Assembly (NCBI RefSeq): GCF_004367745.1
Contig: NZ_CP037993.1
Location: 124,001-188,000 of the forward strand
Length of the DNA: 64,000 nt
Reading direction: 5' to 3'
Origin: Herbaspirillum huttiense
Lineage (GTDB): Bacteria; Pseudomonadota; Gammaproteobacteria; Burkholderiales; Burkholderiaceae_D
A model generated the notes under the pieces. It was not told where the DNA came from and made no database searches. It worked only from the letters and a program-made list of their open reading frames with translations. The position numbers and the translations under genes are program-made. Each line of letters begins with the position of its first letter. Position 1 is the stretch's first letter. Below, piece by piece: positions 55,748-64,000 of this stretch.

Positions 55748-56281
55748 ATGTCTCGTGTAGGTAAAATGCCTGTTGCACTGCCGAATGGCGCGGAAGCGAC
55801 CATCACTGCAGAGCAAATCACCGTCAAGGGCCCGCTGGGCTCCTTGACCCAACCGCTGACCAAGAAGGTCAAGGTGGTCAACAACAATGGCTCGCTGAGC
55901 TTCGAAGTGGCTGATGACAGCCGCGAAGCCAACGCGATGTCGGGCACCCTGCGTGCTCTGGTCAACAACATGGTCAACGGCGTCACCAAGGGCTTCGAAA
56001 AGAAGCTGAACCTGGTTGGCGTGGGTTTCCGTGCACAAGCACAAGGCGACAAGCTGAACCTGTCGCTGGGCTTCTCGCACCCCATCGTTCACCAGATGCC
56101 CGCCGGCATCAAGGTTGAGACCCCGACCCAGACCGAAATCCTGATCAAGGGTATCGATCGCCAGGTGGTTGGCCAGGTCGCCGCTGAAATTCGCGCGTAC
56201 CGCGAACCCGAACCCTACAAGGGCAAGGGTGTGCGCTACGCTGACGAAGTGGTGACGCTCAAAGAAACCAAGAAGAAGTAA
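55748..56281 (+). CDS. rplF: 50S ribosomal protein L6
   Basis: 177 residues, two similar domains: [33 protein letters not shown], and the C-terminal [20 protein letters not shown]. Near the sarcin-ricin loop. Ten bases after rpsH with AAGGAG upstream. Confidence 0.97.
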   Translation: MSRVGKMPVALPNGAEATITAEQITVKGPLGSLTQPLTKKVKVVNNNGSLSFEVADDSREANAMSGTLRALVNNMVNGVTKGFEKKLNLVGVGFRAQAQGDKLNLSLGFSHPIVHQMPAGIKVETPTQTEILIKGIDRQVVGQVAAEIRAYREPEPYKGKGVRYADEVVTLKETKKK

Positions 56282-56293
56282 TAGGGGTTGACG

Positions 56294-56656
56294 ATGGACA
56301 AGAAACAATCTCGCCTGCGCCGTGCGACTCAGACTCGCGCCAAGATCGCAGAACTGAAGGTGAATCGTCTGGCTGTGCACCGTACCAACACGCACATCTA
56401 CGCCAGCGTCATCGGCCCCGACGCCAACGTGCTGGCTTCCGCTTCCACCCTGGAAGCAGAAGTCCGCGCCCAGCTGGCAGGTCAGACCGGCAAGGGCGGC
56501 AATGCTGCCGCTGCTGCCCTGATCGGCAAGCGCGTGGCGGAGAAGGCTCTGAAGGCCGGTGTGACTGAAGTCGCATTCGACCGCTCCGGTTTCCGTTATC
56601 ACGGTCGCGTCAAGGCGCTGGCTGAGGCTGCGCGTGAAGCCGGCCTGAAGTTCTAA
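56294..56656 (+). CDS. rplR: 50S ribosomal protein L18
   Basis: 120 residues from the ATG at 56294 ([20 protein letters not shown]), with AGGGG eight bases upstream; a TTG two codons earlier is less likely. [20 protein letters not shown] and [20 protein letters not shown] are the 5S rRNA-binding signatures. Confidence 0.97.
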   Translation: MDKKQSRLRRATQTRAKIAELKVNRLAVHRTNTHIYASVIGPDANVLASASTLEAEVRAQLAGQTGKGGNAAAAALIGKRVAEKALKAGVTEVAFDRSGFRYHGRVKALAEAAREAGLKF

Positions 56657-56668
56657 GGATTATCGATC

Positions 56669-57187
56669 ATGGCAAAAATGCAATCGAAAACGCAAAGCGA
56701 CAAGCCAGATGACGGCATGCGCGAAAAAATGATCGCGGTCAACCGCGTCACCAAGGTGGTGAAGGGCGGCCGCATCATGGGTTTCGCAGCGCTGGCAGTG
56801 GTCGGTGACGGCGATGGCCGTATCGGCATGGGCAAGGGCAAGTCGAAGGAAGTGCCCGTTGCCGTGCAGAAGGCGATGGAAGAAGCTCGTCGCAAGCTGA
56901 TCAAGGTGACCCTGAAGAACGGTACCGTGCAACACACCGTCATCGGCAAGCACGGCGCTTCGTCGGTGATGATCTCGCCGGCCAAGGACGGTACTGGCGT
57001 CATCGCCGGTGGTCCGATGCGCGCGATCTTCGAGGTGATGGGCGTGACCAACGTGGTGGCCAAGTCGACTGGTTCGACCAACCCCTACAACATGGTCCGT
57101 GCCACCCTGGACGGTCTGTCGAAGATGAACACTCCGGCTGAAATTGCTGCCAAGCGCGGCAAGTCGGTCGAAGAAATCCTGGGCTAA
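56669..57187 (+). CDS. rpsE: 30S ribosomal protein S5
   Basis: 172 residues: [60 protein letters not shown]. Wild-type spectinomycin loop (KVVKGGR). Contributes to accuracy and mRNA helicase action with S3 and S4. Confidence 0.97.
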   Translation: MAKMQSKTQSDKPDDGMREKMIAVNRVTKVVKGGRIMGFAALAVVGDGDGRIGMGKGKSKEVPVAVQKAMEEARRKLIKVTLKNGTVQHTVIGKHGASSVMISPAKDGTGVIAGGPMRAIFEVMGVTNVVAKSTGSTNPYNMVRATLDGLSKMNTPAEIAAKRGKSVEEILG

Positions 57188-57197
57188 GGTGATCGAG

Positions 57198-57377
57198 ATG
57201 GCTAACACAATCAAAGTCAAACTGGTCAAGGGTCTGATCGGTACTCGTCAGGACCACCGCGCTACCGTGCGCGGTCTGGGTCTGCGTCGCGTCAACTCGG
57301 TGTCCGAACTGGAAGACACCCCGTCGGTGCGCGGCATGATCAACAAAGTGTCCTATCTTGTGAAAGTTGTGTCGTAA
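57198..57377 (+). CDS. rpmD: 50S ribosomal protein L30
   Basis: 59 residues from the ATG at 57198: [40 protein letters not shown]. The same frame is open further upstream inside rpsE, which is accidental. Ten bases after rpsE. Confidence 0.96.
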   Translation: MANTIKVKLVKGLIGTRQDHRATVRGLGLRRVNSVSELEDTPSVRGMINKVSYLVKVVS

Positions 57378-57403
57378 GCCTCGGCTTGCGAACGGAGCGA
57401 ATC

Positions 57404-57838
57404 ATGCAATTAAACACTATCCAACCCGCAGACGGCGCCAAGCACGCTAAGCGTCGCGTCGGTCGTGGTATCGGCTCTGGCCTGGGCAAGACCGCTGGTC
57501 GCGGCCACAAGGGTCAGAAGTCGCGTTCGGGCGGTTTCCACAAGGTCGGCTTTGAAGGCGGCCAGATGCCCCTGCAACGTCGTCTGCCCAAGCGCGGTTT
57601 CAAGTCGCTGGCAACGCCTTACAAGGCTGAAGTGCGCCTGTCCGACCTGGAAAAGCTGCCCGTCGCCGAGATCGACGTGCTGGCACTGAAGCAAGCCGGC
57701 CTCGTGTCGGAACTGGCTCGTGTCGTGCGTATCATCAAGGCTGGCGAACTGACCAAGAAGGTAACCGTCAAGGGTCTGATCGCAACCGCTGGTGCCAAGG
57801 CCGCTATCGAAGCTGCCGGTGGTTCCATCGCTGAGTGA
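57404..57838 (+). CDS. rplO: 50S ribosomal protein L15
   Basis: 144 residues from the ATG at 57404 with GGAG ten bases upstream: [59 protein letters not shown]. Late assembly protein. The secY start lies 19 bases after its stop. Confidence 0.97.
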   Translation: MQLNTIQPADGAKHAKRRVGRGIGSGLGKTAGRGHKGQKSRSGGFHKVGFEGGQMPLQRRLPKRGFKSLATPYKAEVRLSDLEKLPVAEIDVLALKQAGLVSELARVVRIIKAGELTKKVTVKGLIATAGAKAAIEAAGGSIAE

Positions 57839-57857
57839 TCCGGTCCCGGAGCATTAA

Positions 57858-59189
57858 TTGGCAACTACTCCTCAATTAGCAAAAGGTGCCGCAAAAGGAT
57901 TCCCCTGGGGTCGTTTGTGGTTCCTGCTGGGGGCGTTGATCGTTTATCGCATCGGTGCACATATCCCGGTTCCGGGTATTGATCCGACGCAGTTGGCGCA
58001 GCTGTTCAAGCAGAATCAGGGCGGCATTCTGGGCATGTTCAACATGTTCTCCGGTGGTGCCCTGTCGCGCTTTACGATCTTCGCACTGGGGATCATGCCG
58101 TATATCTCGGCATCGATCATCATGCAGCTGCTGTCGGTGGTTTCGCCGCAGCTGGAAGCATTGAAGAAAGAGGGTGAAGCCGGTCGTCGCAAGATCACGC
58201 AGTACACCCGTTACGGCACCCTGGTGCTGGCGACCTTCCAGGCGCTGGGCATTGCGGTGGCGCTGGAATCGCAAGCCGGCCTGGTGCTGGATCCGGGTCT
58301 GGCTTTCCGTCTGACCACGGTGGTGACCTTGATTACCGGTACGATGTTCCTGATGTGGCTGGGTGAACAGATCACTGAACGTGGTCTGGGCAATGGCATC
58401 TCGATCATCATCTTCGCCGGTATTGCGGCAGGTCTGCCGAATGCTCTGGGTGGCTTGTTCGAGCTGGTCCGTACCGGTTCGATGAACGCCCTGTCGGCAA
58501 TCCTGATCTGCGTGATCGTGGCTTTGGTGACGTTCCTGGTGGTGTTCATCGAACGTGGCCAGCGCAAGATCCTGGTGAACTATGCGAAGCGTCAGGTCGG
58601 CAACAAGATCTACGGTGGCCAGAGCAGCCACTTGCCGCTGAAGCTGAACATGGCTGGCGTGATTCCGCCGATCTTTGCATCGTCGATCATTCTGTTCCCG
58701 GCCACGATCACCAGCTGGTTTACCTCCGGTGATACGTCGAATCCCTTCATTCGTTTCCTGAAGGATCTGGCGGCATCGATGGCACCAGGCGAACCGATCC
58801 ATGCCTTGCTGTACGCGGTAGCTATCGTCTTCTTCTGCTTCTTCTACACCGCACTGGTGTTCAACAGCAAGGAAACGGCAGACAACCTGAAGAAGAGTGG
58901 TGCTTTTGTTCCGGGTATCCGTCCGGGTGACCAGACAGCGCGTTATATCGACAAGATCCTGATGCGCCTGACCCTGGCCGGCGCCGTGTACATCACCTTG
59001 GTGTGCCTGCTGCCAGAGTTCCTGATCGCACGCTGGAAGGTGCCGTTCTACTTCGGTGGCACATCGCTGCTGATCATTGTGGTCGTGACGATGGATTTCA
59101 TGGCCCAAGTGCAGAACTATGTGATGTCTCAGCAGTATGAATCGTTGCTCCGCAAAGCTAATTTCAAGGGTGGCATGACACCGCGATAA
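57858..59189 (+). CDS. secY: Preprotein translocase subunit SecY
   Basis: 443 residues from a TTG at 57858, seven bases after GGAG. Ten membrane segments. Landmarks are the plug region ([20 protein letters not shown]), [36 protein letters not shown] and the C-terminal cytoplasmic loop [20 protein letters not shown]. Protein-conducting channel that works with SecE. The TTG start may limit its translation relative to the ribosomal proteins. Confidence 0.96.
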   Translation: MATTPQLAKGAAKGFPWGRLWFLLGALIVYRIGAHIPVPGIDPTQLAQLFKQNQGGILGMFNMFSGGALSRFTIFALGIMPYISASIIMQLLSVVSPQLEALKKEGEAGRRKITQYTRYGTLVLATFQALGIAVALESQAGLVLDPGLAFRLTTVVTLITGTMFLMWLGEQITERGLGNGISIIIFAGIAAGLPNALGGLFELVRTGSMNALSAILICVIVALVTFLVVFIERGQRKILVNYAKRQVGNKIYGGQSSHLPLKLNMAGVIPPIFASSIILFPATITSWFTSGDTSNPFIRFLKDLAASMAPGEPIHALLYAVAIVFFCFFYTALVFNSKETADNLKKSGAFVPGIRPGDQTARYIDKILMRLTLAGAVYITLVCLLPEFLIARWKVPFYFGGTSLLIIVVVTMDFMAQVQNYVMSQQYESLLRKANFKGGMTPR

Positions 59190-59221
59190 GCGGGCTCATG
59201 CTCCAGGGAAGAAGACACGGA

Positions 59222-59440
59222 ATGGCAAAAGACGACGTTATTCAGATGCAGGGCGAGATTCTTGAAAATCTGCCCAACGCGACATTCAGGGTTAAGTTGG
59301 AAAACGGTCACGTTGTACTCGGCCATATTTCCGGCAAGATGCGCATGAATTACATCCGTATCCTGCCCGGCGATAAGGTAACGGTGGAACTGACGCCTTA
59401 CGATTTGAGCCGGGCACGTATCGTGTTCCGAACCAAGTAA
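59222..59440 (+). CDS. infA: Translation initiation factor IF-1
   Basis: 72 residues from the ATG at 59222: [40 protein letters not shown] and [14 protein letters not shown]-fold factor that binds the A site during initiation. It lies between secY and rpmJ, the usual betaproteobacterial order. Confidence 0.96.
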   Translation: MAKDDVIQMQGEILENLPNATFRVKLENGHVVLGHISGKMRMNYIRILPGDKVTVELTPYDLSRARIVFRTK

Positions 59441-59470
59441 CAGTGAAACATTGAAAGAAAGAGGGCCACA

Positions 59471-59584
59471 ATGAAAGTGCTCGCATCAGTCAAGCGGATC
59501 TGCCGCAACTGCAAAATCATCAAGCGCAATGGTATCGTTCGTGTGATCTGCACCGAACCTCGCCATAAGCAGCGCCAGGGTTAA
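59471..59584 (+). CDS. rpmJ: 50S ribosomal protein L36
   Basis: 37 residues: [20 protein letters not shown], then [17 protein letters not shown]. It carries the zinc-binding set C11, C14, C27 and H32 of the C+ form. AGAGGG lies six to eleven bases upstream. 30 bases after infA. Confidence 0.96.
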   Translation: MKVLASVKRICRNCKIIKRNGIVRVICTEPRHKQRQG

Positions 59585-59589
59585 CTTAA

Positions 59590-59611
59590 CGTTATTGATC
59601 GAGGAATAACG
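59590..59611 (+). promoter_or_regulatory. Hairpin holding the rpsM ribosome-binding site
   Basis: CGTTATT (59590-59596) pairs with AATAACG (59605-59611); the loop GATCGAGG carries the Shine-Dalgarno and the stem ends one base before the ATG. It could gate translation of rpsM and the genes behind it. In E. coli S4 controls this cistron through a leader pseudoknot; whether this hairpin is related is unknown. Confidence 0.55.
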
Positions 59612-59612
59612 A

Positions 59613-59978
59613 ATGGCACGTATTGCAGGGGTCAACATCCCCAACCATCAGCACACCGTAATCGGCCTGACCGCCATCTATGGTATTGGCCGTCCGCGCG
59701 CACAAGACATTTGCGCTGCTACCGGCGTTCCGACCAACAAGAAGGTCAAGGACCTGGACGATAACGAGCTGGAAAAGCTGCGTGACGAAATCGCCAAGTT
59801 CGTCGTGGAAGGCGATCTGCGCCGTGAGTTGTCCATGAACATCAAGCGTTTGATGGACCTGGGTTGCTACCGCGGCCTACGTCACCGTCGTGGTCTGCCG
59901 GTTCGCGGTCAACGTACCCGCACCAACGCCCGTACTCGCAAGGGTCCGCGCAAGGCCGCTCAATCGCTGAAGAAATAA
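59613..59978 (+). CDS. rpsM: 30S ribosomal protein S13
   Basis: 121 residues: [60 protein letters not shown]. Forms intersubunit bridges with the 50S central protuberance. First gene of the alpha cluster. Confidence 0.97.
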   Translation: MARIAGVNIPNHQHTVIGLTAIYGIGRPRAQDICAATGVPTNKKVKDLDDNELEKLRDEIAKFVVEGDLRRELSMNIKRLMDLGCYRGLRHRRGLPVRGQRTRTNARTRKGPRKAAQSLKK

Positions 59979-60020
59979 TCCCGGCAGGCGCAAGCACTGG
60001 TCGGATTCAAGGAAGAAATT

Positions 60021-60425
60021 ATGGCAAAGTCCCCCAACAACGCAGCAGCATCGCGTGTTCGTAAGAAAGTCAAGAAGAACGTTGCTGAAGGCATCGCGCA
60101 CGTTCACGCTTCGTTCAACAACACCATCATCACGATCACCGACCGTCAGGGCAACGCTCTGTCGTGGGCAACTTCGGGTGGTGCTGGCTTCAAGGGTTCG
60201 CGCAAGTCGACTCCGTTCGCAGCCCAGGTCGCCGCTGAAAGCGCCGGCAAGGTTGCCATCGAGTGCGGCATCAAGAACCTGGAAGTGCGTATCAAGGGCC
60301 CCGGCCCGGGCCGTGAATCCGCAGTGCGCGCTCTGAACAACCTGGGCATCAAGATCACCCAGATCCAGGACGTGACTCCGGTCCCGCACAACGGCTGCCG
60401 TCCGCCGAAGCGCCGTCGCATCTAA
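60021..60425 (+). CDS. rpsK: 30S ribosomal protein S11
   Basis: 134 residues: [58 protein letters not shown]-like end ([18 protein letters not shown]). Platform protein of the 30S. Unusually, two hairpins and a terminator follow before rpsD. Confidence 0.97.
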   Translation: MAKSPNNAAASRVRKKVKKNVAEGIAHVHASFNNTIITITDRQGNALSWATSGGAGFKGSRKSTPFAAQVAAESAGKVAIECGIKNLEVRIKGPGPGRESAVRALNNLGIKITQIQDVTPVPHNGCRPPKRRRI

Positions 60426-60432
60426 GTTGTAG

Positions 60433-60510
60433 TATAATCTTGCGCTTTCGCCTGTTCGTCAGGCAAAAGCGCAGGCAAATCACCCGCCAATCACCTTGGC
60501 GGGTTTTGTT
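60433..60510 (+). promoter_or_regulatory. rpsK-rpsD leader: -10 element, long hairpin and terminator
   Basis: TATAAT (60433-60438) without a clear -35 is followed by an imperfect hairpin (GCGCTTTCGCCTG with CAGGCAAAAGCGC, 60442-60472) and then ACCCGCCAA-TCACC-TTGGCGGGT plus TTTGTTCTT (60482-60510), a convincing terminator. The layout suits an attenuator for rpsD or a separate short RNA of about 65 bases. Confidence 0.6.
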
Positions 60511-60587
60511 CTTAAGACCACTGTCTGGCCGCATGCAGGTCAGACTAGCGTCCGGCAACATGGGACGTCATTGATAAAGGAAATACC

Positions 60588-61211
60588 GTGGCACGTTATA
60601 TCGGACCGAAAGCAAAACTCTCCCGCCGCGAAGGCACCGACCTGTTCCTGAAGAGCGCACGCCGCTCGCTGGATTCCAAGTGCAAGCTGGATTCCAAGCC
60701 GGGTCAGCACGGCCGCACTTCGGGCGCCCGCACCTCCGACTACGGCAACCAGCTGCGTGAAAAGCAGAAGGTCAAGCGCATGTACGGCGTCCTCGAGCGC
60801 CAGTTCCGCCGCTACTTCGCTGAAGCCGACCGCCGCAAGGGCAACACCGGCGAAACCCTGCTGAAGCTGCTGGAATCGCGCCTGGACAACGTCGTCTACC
60901 GCATGGGCTTCGGCTCGACCCGCGCTGAAGCGCGTCAGCTGGTGTCCCACAAGGCCCTGACCGTGAACGGTCAAGTCGTGAACATCGCTTCGTACTCCGT
61001 CAAGGCTGGCGACGTCATCGCCATCCGTGAAAAGGCCAAGAAGCAAGTGCGTATCGCCGAAGCCCTGTCGCTGGCCGAGTCCAACGGTTTCCCGCAGTGG
61101 GTTTCCGTGGATTCGAAGAAGCTGGAAGGCACCTTCAAGTCGTCGCCGGACCGTAGCGAAATCGCTGCCGACGTCAACGAATCGCTGATCGTCGAACTGT
61201 ACTCGCGTTAA
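60588..61211 (+). CDS. rpsD: 30S ribosomal protein S4
   Basis: 207 residues from a GTG at 60588, with AAAGGA upstream: [40 protein letters not shown], and the S4 domain [39 protein letters not shown]. 16S assembly initiator and, in other bacteria, repressor of the alpha operon. Its gene is bounded by terminators on both sides here. Confidence 0.97.
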   Translation: MARYIGPKAKLSRREGTDLFLKSARRSLDSKCKLDSKPGQHGRTSGARTSDYGNQLREKQKVKRMYGVLERQFRRYFAEADRRKGNTGETLLKLLESRLDNVVYRMGFGSTRAEARQLVSHKALTVNGQVVNIASYSVKAGDVIAIREKAKKQVRIAEALSLAESNGFPQWVSVDSKKLEGTFKSSPDRSEIAADVNESLIVELYSR

Positions 61212-61235
61212 TTCGTAGTACCGCCGTACCCCTGT

Positions 61236-61259
61236 GCCCACCTCATGGTGGGCATTTTT
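61236..61259 (+). terminator. Terminator between rpsD and rpoA
   Basis: GCCCACC-TCAT-GGTGGGC followed by ATTTTT: a 7-bp perfect stem and T-run 24 bases after rpsD. It should reduce read-through to rpoA unless antitermination acts. Confidence 0.85.
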
Positions 61260-61317
61260 CCGAACTGCCATCAGCCTTATCGGTGTAACGAGCCGAGGGT
61301 ATTGAAAAGGACAATTC

Positions 61318-62295
61318 ATGCAAAACAGTTTGTTGAAGCCCCGCATCATCGAAGTGGAAACCCTGGCCCCCGGTCACGCAAAGGTCGTGATGGAGCCGTT
61401 CGAGCGTGGTTACGGTCACACCCTGGGCAACGCGCTGCGTCGCGTCCTGCTGTCGACCATGAGCGGTTACGCTCCCACCGAAGTCACCATCGCTGGCGTC
61501 GTGCACGAGTACTCCTCGCTGGACGGTGTGCAGGAAGACGTCGTCGACATTCTGCTGAACCTGAAGGGCGTGGTCTTCAAGCTTCACAACCGTGACGAAG
61601 TCACCCTGACCCTGAAGAAGGAAGGCGAAGGCGCCGTCCTGGCTTCCGATATCGATCTGCCGCACGACGTCGAACTGATCAACCCGGATCACGTCATCGC
61701 CAACCTGACCGGTGGCGGCAAGCTGGACATGCAGATCAAGGTCGAAAAGGGCCGTGGCTACGTGCCGGGCAACGTGCGTCGCCTGTCCGAAGACACCAAC
61801 AAGACCATCGGCCGCATCATCCTGGATGCGTCGTTCTCGCCGGTGCGTCGCGTGTCCTACGCCGTCGAATCCGCTCGTGTGGAACAGCGTACCGACCTGG
61901 ACAAGCTGGTCATGAACATCGAGACCAACGGCGTCATCACCCCGGAAGAAGCGATCCGCCAATCGGCCCGCGTGCTGGTTGATCAACTGAACGTGTTCGC
62001 TGCTCTGGAAGGCACCGAAGCGACTGCAGAAGCACCGTCGCGCGCACCGCAGGTCGATCCTATCCTGCTGCGTCCGGTCGACGACCTGGAACTGACCGTC
62101 CGTTCGGCAAACTGCCTGAAGGCCGAGAACATCTACTACATCGGCGACCTGATCCAGCGCAGCGAAAACGAACTGCTGAAGACCCCGAACCTGGGTCGCA
62201 AGTCGCTGAACGAAATCAAGGAAGTCCTGGCTTCGCGTGGCCTGACCCTGGGCATGAAGCTGGAAAACTGGCCGCCGGCTGGTCTGGAAAAGTAA
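61318..62295 (+). CDS. rpoA: RNA polymerase alpha subunit
   Basis: 325 residues. N-terminal assembly domain ([39 protein letters not shown]) and C-terminal DNA/activator-binding domain ([40 protein letters not shown]) joined by an acidic linker. AAAGGA lies just upstream of the ATG. Part of the alpha cluster between rpsD and rplQ. Confidence 0.98.
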   Translation: MQNSLLKPRIIEVETLAPGHAKVVMEPFERGYGHTLGNALRRVLLSTMSGYAPTEVTIAGVVHEYSSLDGVQEDVVDILLNLKGVVFKLHNRDEVTLTLKKEGEGAVLASDIDLPHDVELINPDHVIANLTGGGKLDMQIKVEKGRGYVPGNVRRLSEDTNKTIGRIILDASFSPVRRVSYAVESARVEQRTDLDKLVMNIETNGVITPEEAIRQSARVLVDQLNVFAALEGTEATAEAPSRAPQVDPILLRPVDDLELTVRSANCLKAENIYYIGDLIQRSENELLKTPNLGRKSLNEIKEVLASRGLTLGMKLENWPPAGLEK

Positions 62296-62315
62296 TTCAC
62301 GTCACCTGGCGGGCA

Positions 62316-62334
62316 GCGGTGCGAGCCGCACCGC
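62316..62334 (+). promoter_or_regulatory. GC-rich hairpin between rpoA and rplQ
   Basis: GCGGTGCG-AGC-CGCACCGC, a perfect 8-bp stem 21 bases after rpoA, with only CATTCT after it. It is probably a pause or processing site rather than a full terminator; the gap to rplQ is 187 bases. Confidence 0.55.
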
Positions 62335-62482
62335 CATTCTGACTTGAGGCCGTACCTGAAGTATTCGTCGTATCCGTAGCAAAGAACTTTTATCCGATAT
62401 TTACCGGTCCGCGGTCAGGACAGCCCAGCTGGCCTGCCGATAGAAGAACTGGATCAAAACTGTAACCTGAAAGGAAATTACC

Positions 62483-62878
62483 ATGCGTCACCGTCACGGT
62501 CTCCGCAAACTGAATCGTACTTCGTCCCACCGTCTGGCCATGCTGCGCAACATGACTGTCTCGCTGCTGCGTCATGAAGCCATCAAGACCACCCTGCCGA
62601 AGGCCAAGGAACTGCGCCGCGTCGTCGAGCCGATCCTGACCCTGGGCAAGACCGACACCCTGGCCAACAAGCGCCTGGCCTTCAACCGCCTGCGCGATCG
62701 CGAAATCGTCGGCAAGCTGTTCTCCGAACTGGGCCCGCGCTACGCTGCCCGTAACGGCGGCTACCTGCGCATCCTGAAGATGGGCTTCCGCCAAGGCGAC
62801 AACGCACCGATGGCCTTCGTTGAGCTGGTCGATCGTCCGGAAGTCACCGACGCTGCTGACGCACCGACCGCTGAATAA
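62483..62878 (+). CDS. rplQ: 50S ribosomal protein L17
   Basis: 131 residues: [60 protein letters not shown]. Protein at the tunnel exit. AAAGGAAATTACC precedes the ATG. It ends the alpha cluster; a strong terminator follows. Confidence 0.97.
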   Translation: MRHRHGLRKLNRTSSHRLAMLRNMTVSLLRHEAIKTTLPKAKELRRVVEPILTLGKTDTLANKRLAFNRLRDREIVGKLFSELGPRYAARNGGYLRILKMGFRQGDNAPMAFVELVDRPEVTDAADAPTAE

Positions 62879-62906
62879 TTCACCGGACGTTGCTTCACAA
62901 AGAAAA

Positions 62907-62930
62907 AGCCAGGCTCTGCCTGGCTTTTTT
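62907..62930 (+). terminator. Terminator at the end of the ribosomal superoperon
   Basis: AGCCAGGC-TCT-GCCTGGCT followed by TTTTT and preceded by AAAA, so it can act in both directions. 28 bases after the rplQ stop. Confidence 0.93.
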
Positions 62931-63027
62931 GTTTTGCGCGGCTGCATTTTCTTTCATCCGGCTGATGTGCGCCGTCACGCCTGGCCTCCGGATGTGGTTG
63001 AATACGGACTCTGCAAGGAGTCCTTTC

Positions 63028-63375
63028 ATGTCCGCATCCCTGTTGAACCAGCCTTTGCTGGTACTGGCCAACGTGCCCGACCAGGCCTTGGCTGAACGCT
63101 TGTCCAATACCCTCGTGGAACAAGGTCTGGCCGCCTGCGTCAACATTCTGTCGCCTGTGCAGTCGGTCTATCGCTGGCAGGGCAAGGTCCAGCGCGATAG
63201 CGAGATCCCCTTGCTGATCAAGACCACCCAGGGCCGCTACCAGGAACTGCAGCAGGCCATTGTCGACGCCCATCCCTACGACGTGCCCGAGATCATCGCC
63301 TTGCCCATCACGGCGGGTCTGCCGGCTTATCTGGCGTGGATGCAGGATGAGACCGCACGTCCTCTGCGCGTATAA
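63028..63375 (+). CDS. cutA: CutA divalent-cation tolerance protein family
   Basis: 115 residues from the ATG at 63028, seven bases after AAGGAG. PII-like fold with LVLANVPDQALAERLSNTLV, EQGLAACVNILSPVQSVYRW, QGKVQRDSEIPLLIKTT and HPYDVPEIIALPI. The name comes from an early link to copper tolerance; the true role of this trimeric protein is unclear. dsbD follows 33 bases later, the same pairing as in E. coli. Confidence 0.92.
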   Translation: MSASLLNQPLLVLANVPDQALAERLSNTLVEQGLAACVNILSPVQSVYRWQGKVQRDSEIPLLIKTTQGRYQELQQAIVDAHPYDVPEIIALPITAGLPAYLAWMQDETARPLRV

Positions 63376-63408
63376 GCTCAGAGCATTCCCATCGAACGAG
63401 GAACACCG

Positions 63409-64000
63409 TTGAACCGCATCAACCGGCGCACGCGCCTGACAAGATATCCCCTGCTGATCGTATTGGCGCTGCTGGCCCTGCTCGGCCTGCTGGTGGCCAA
63501 GGCTGCCAAGGCGGCTGAGGATTACCTGCCGCCCGAACAAGCGTTCCAGCTCACCGGCCGCATGGTCGACGCCCAGACGCTGGAGCTGAGCTATCGGATT
63601 GCAGATGGCTACTACATGTATCGCGACCGCTTCCACTTCAGCGCCGAAGGCGCGGCGCTGGGCGAGCCGCAATTCCCGGCGGGTAAACGCAAGTATGACG
63701 AAAACTTCCAGAAGGAAGTTGAAACCTACCATCAGTCGGTGACTGCCCGGATTCCGGTCAGCGGCGCAGTGAAGGATTTTGTCATTTCGGCAGTATCGCA
63801 AGGCTGTGCCGACAAGGGATTGTGTTATCCACCGATGACCTTGAAGCTGGCAATGTCGGCCCAAGATATCGGCAATAGCGTCACCCCGGTGGGCGTCAAT
63901 GCTGATGCGCCGGCCGCGGGCGGCAGCGATATCGATGGCATTGCCGCCGTGCTCAAGGGCGGCAAGCTGTGGAGCATCCTCTCGCTGTTCTTCCTGCTGG
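63409..64000 (+). CDS. dsbD: Thiol:disulfide interchange protein DsbD, N-terminal part (cut by window edge)
   Basis: Carries electrons from cytoplasmic thioredoxin to the periplasm. A TTG at 63409 with GAGGA six bases upstream starts a signal segment (LLIVLALLALLGLLVAKAA), followed by the DsbD-alpha domain: LPPEQAFQLTGRMVDAQTLE, IADGYYMYRDRFHF and the redox pair in SQGCADKGLCYPPMTLKL. The first membrane segment (LWSILSLFFLL) begins as the window ends; 197 codons are present of a usual 570-620. Probably cotranscribed with cutA. Confidence 0.92.
   Translation, partial: MNRINRRTRLTRYPLLIVLALLALLGLLVAKAAKAAEDYLPPEQAFQLTGRMVDAQTLELSYRIADGYYMYRDRFHFSAEGAALGEPQFPAGKRKYDENFQKEVETYHQSVTARIPVSGAVKDFVISAVSQGCADKGLCYPPMTLKLAMSAQDIGNSVTPVGVNADAPAAGGSDIDGIAAVLKGGKLWSILSLFFLL

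Overview
The window reads as a betaproteobacterial chromosome, most likely Oxalobacteraceae and close to Herbaspirillum. This rests on the nlmA-glnK-amtB cluster, the ferrooxidans-type glutamate-cysteine ligase, the gshA-gshB-EIIA-HPr-EI cluster, and the gene order tRNA-Tyr/Gly/Thr-tuf-tRNA-Trp-secE-nusG followed by the rplKAJL-rpoBC, str, S10, spc and alpha clusters. Core genes are GC-rich with strong third-position GC; roughly the first 12.4 kb is visibly lower in GC and uses a more mixed set of codons.

Bases 1 to about 12,390 look like an acquired block. It carries a Czc-type heavy-metal efflux locus: czcA (cut by the window edge), czcB, czcC, czcI and a DUF4148 gene leftward, with czcR-czcS rightward and a phosphoethanolamine transferase-like gene 26 bases behind czcS. 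A decaying zone follows: an EamA transporter with two frame breaks, two GNAT acetyltransferases joined in frame with the second cut off, a truncated IS21-family element, two unknown leftward genes, and a divergent XRE-family regulator with a perfect inverted repeat over its start. The block stops inside comM, of which only the first 65 codons remain, so comM looks like the insertion site.

Bases 12,391-25,050 are core metabolism. ubiK is followed by the nitrogen-control operon nlmA-glnK-amtB, which has a recognisable sigma-54 promoter and an NtrC-like site. Next come glutathione synthesis (gshA, gshB), a partial phosphotransferase relay (EIIA, HPr, EI), metX-metW behind a SAM-II-like riboswitch and terminator, and an AmpG-like permease.

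Bases 25,130-63,000 are the transcription and translation superclusters. A strong sigma-70 promoter drives three tRNAs and the first tuf. tRNA-Trp, secE, nusG, rplKAJL and rpoBC follow. A Fur-box-associated haem uptake pair (TonB receptor and a HemS-like protein with a lipoprotein-like leader) sits between rpoC and rpsL. Then come rpsL-rpsG-fusA-tuf and the S10, spc and alpha genes through rplQ. The ribosomal cluster is broken up by strong hairpins at rpsJ/rplC, rpsQ/rplN, rpsK/rpsD, rpsD/rpoA and rpoA/rplQ, which suggests several transcription units. cutA and the start of dsbD close the window.

I found no CRISPR array, prophage or complete insertion sequence. The least explained part is the XRE regulator, its 11-bp operator-like repeat and the two unknown genes next to the comM junction. 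The best supported unusual regulatory element is the enlarged SAM-II-like leader of metX.
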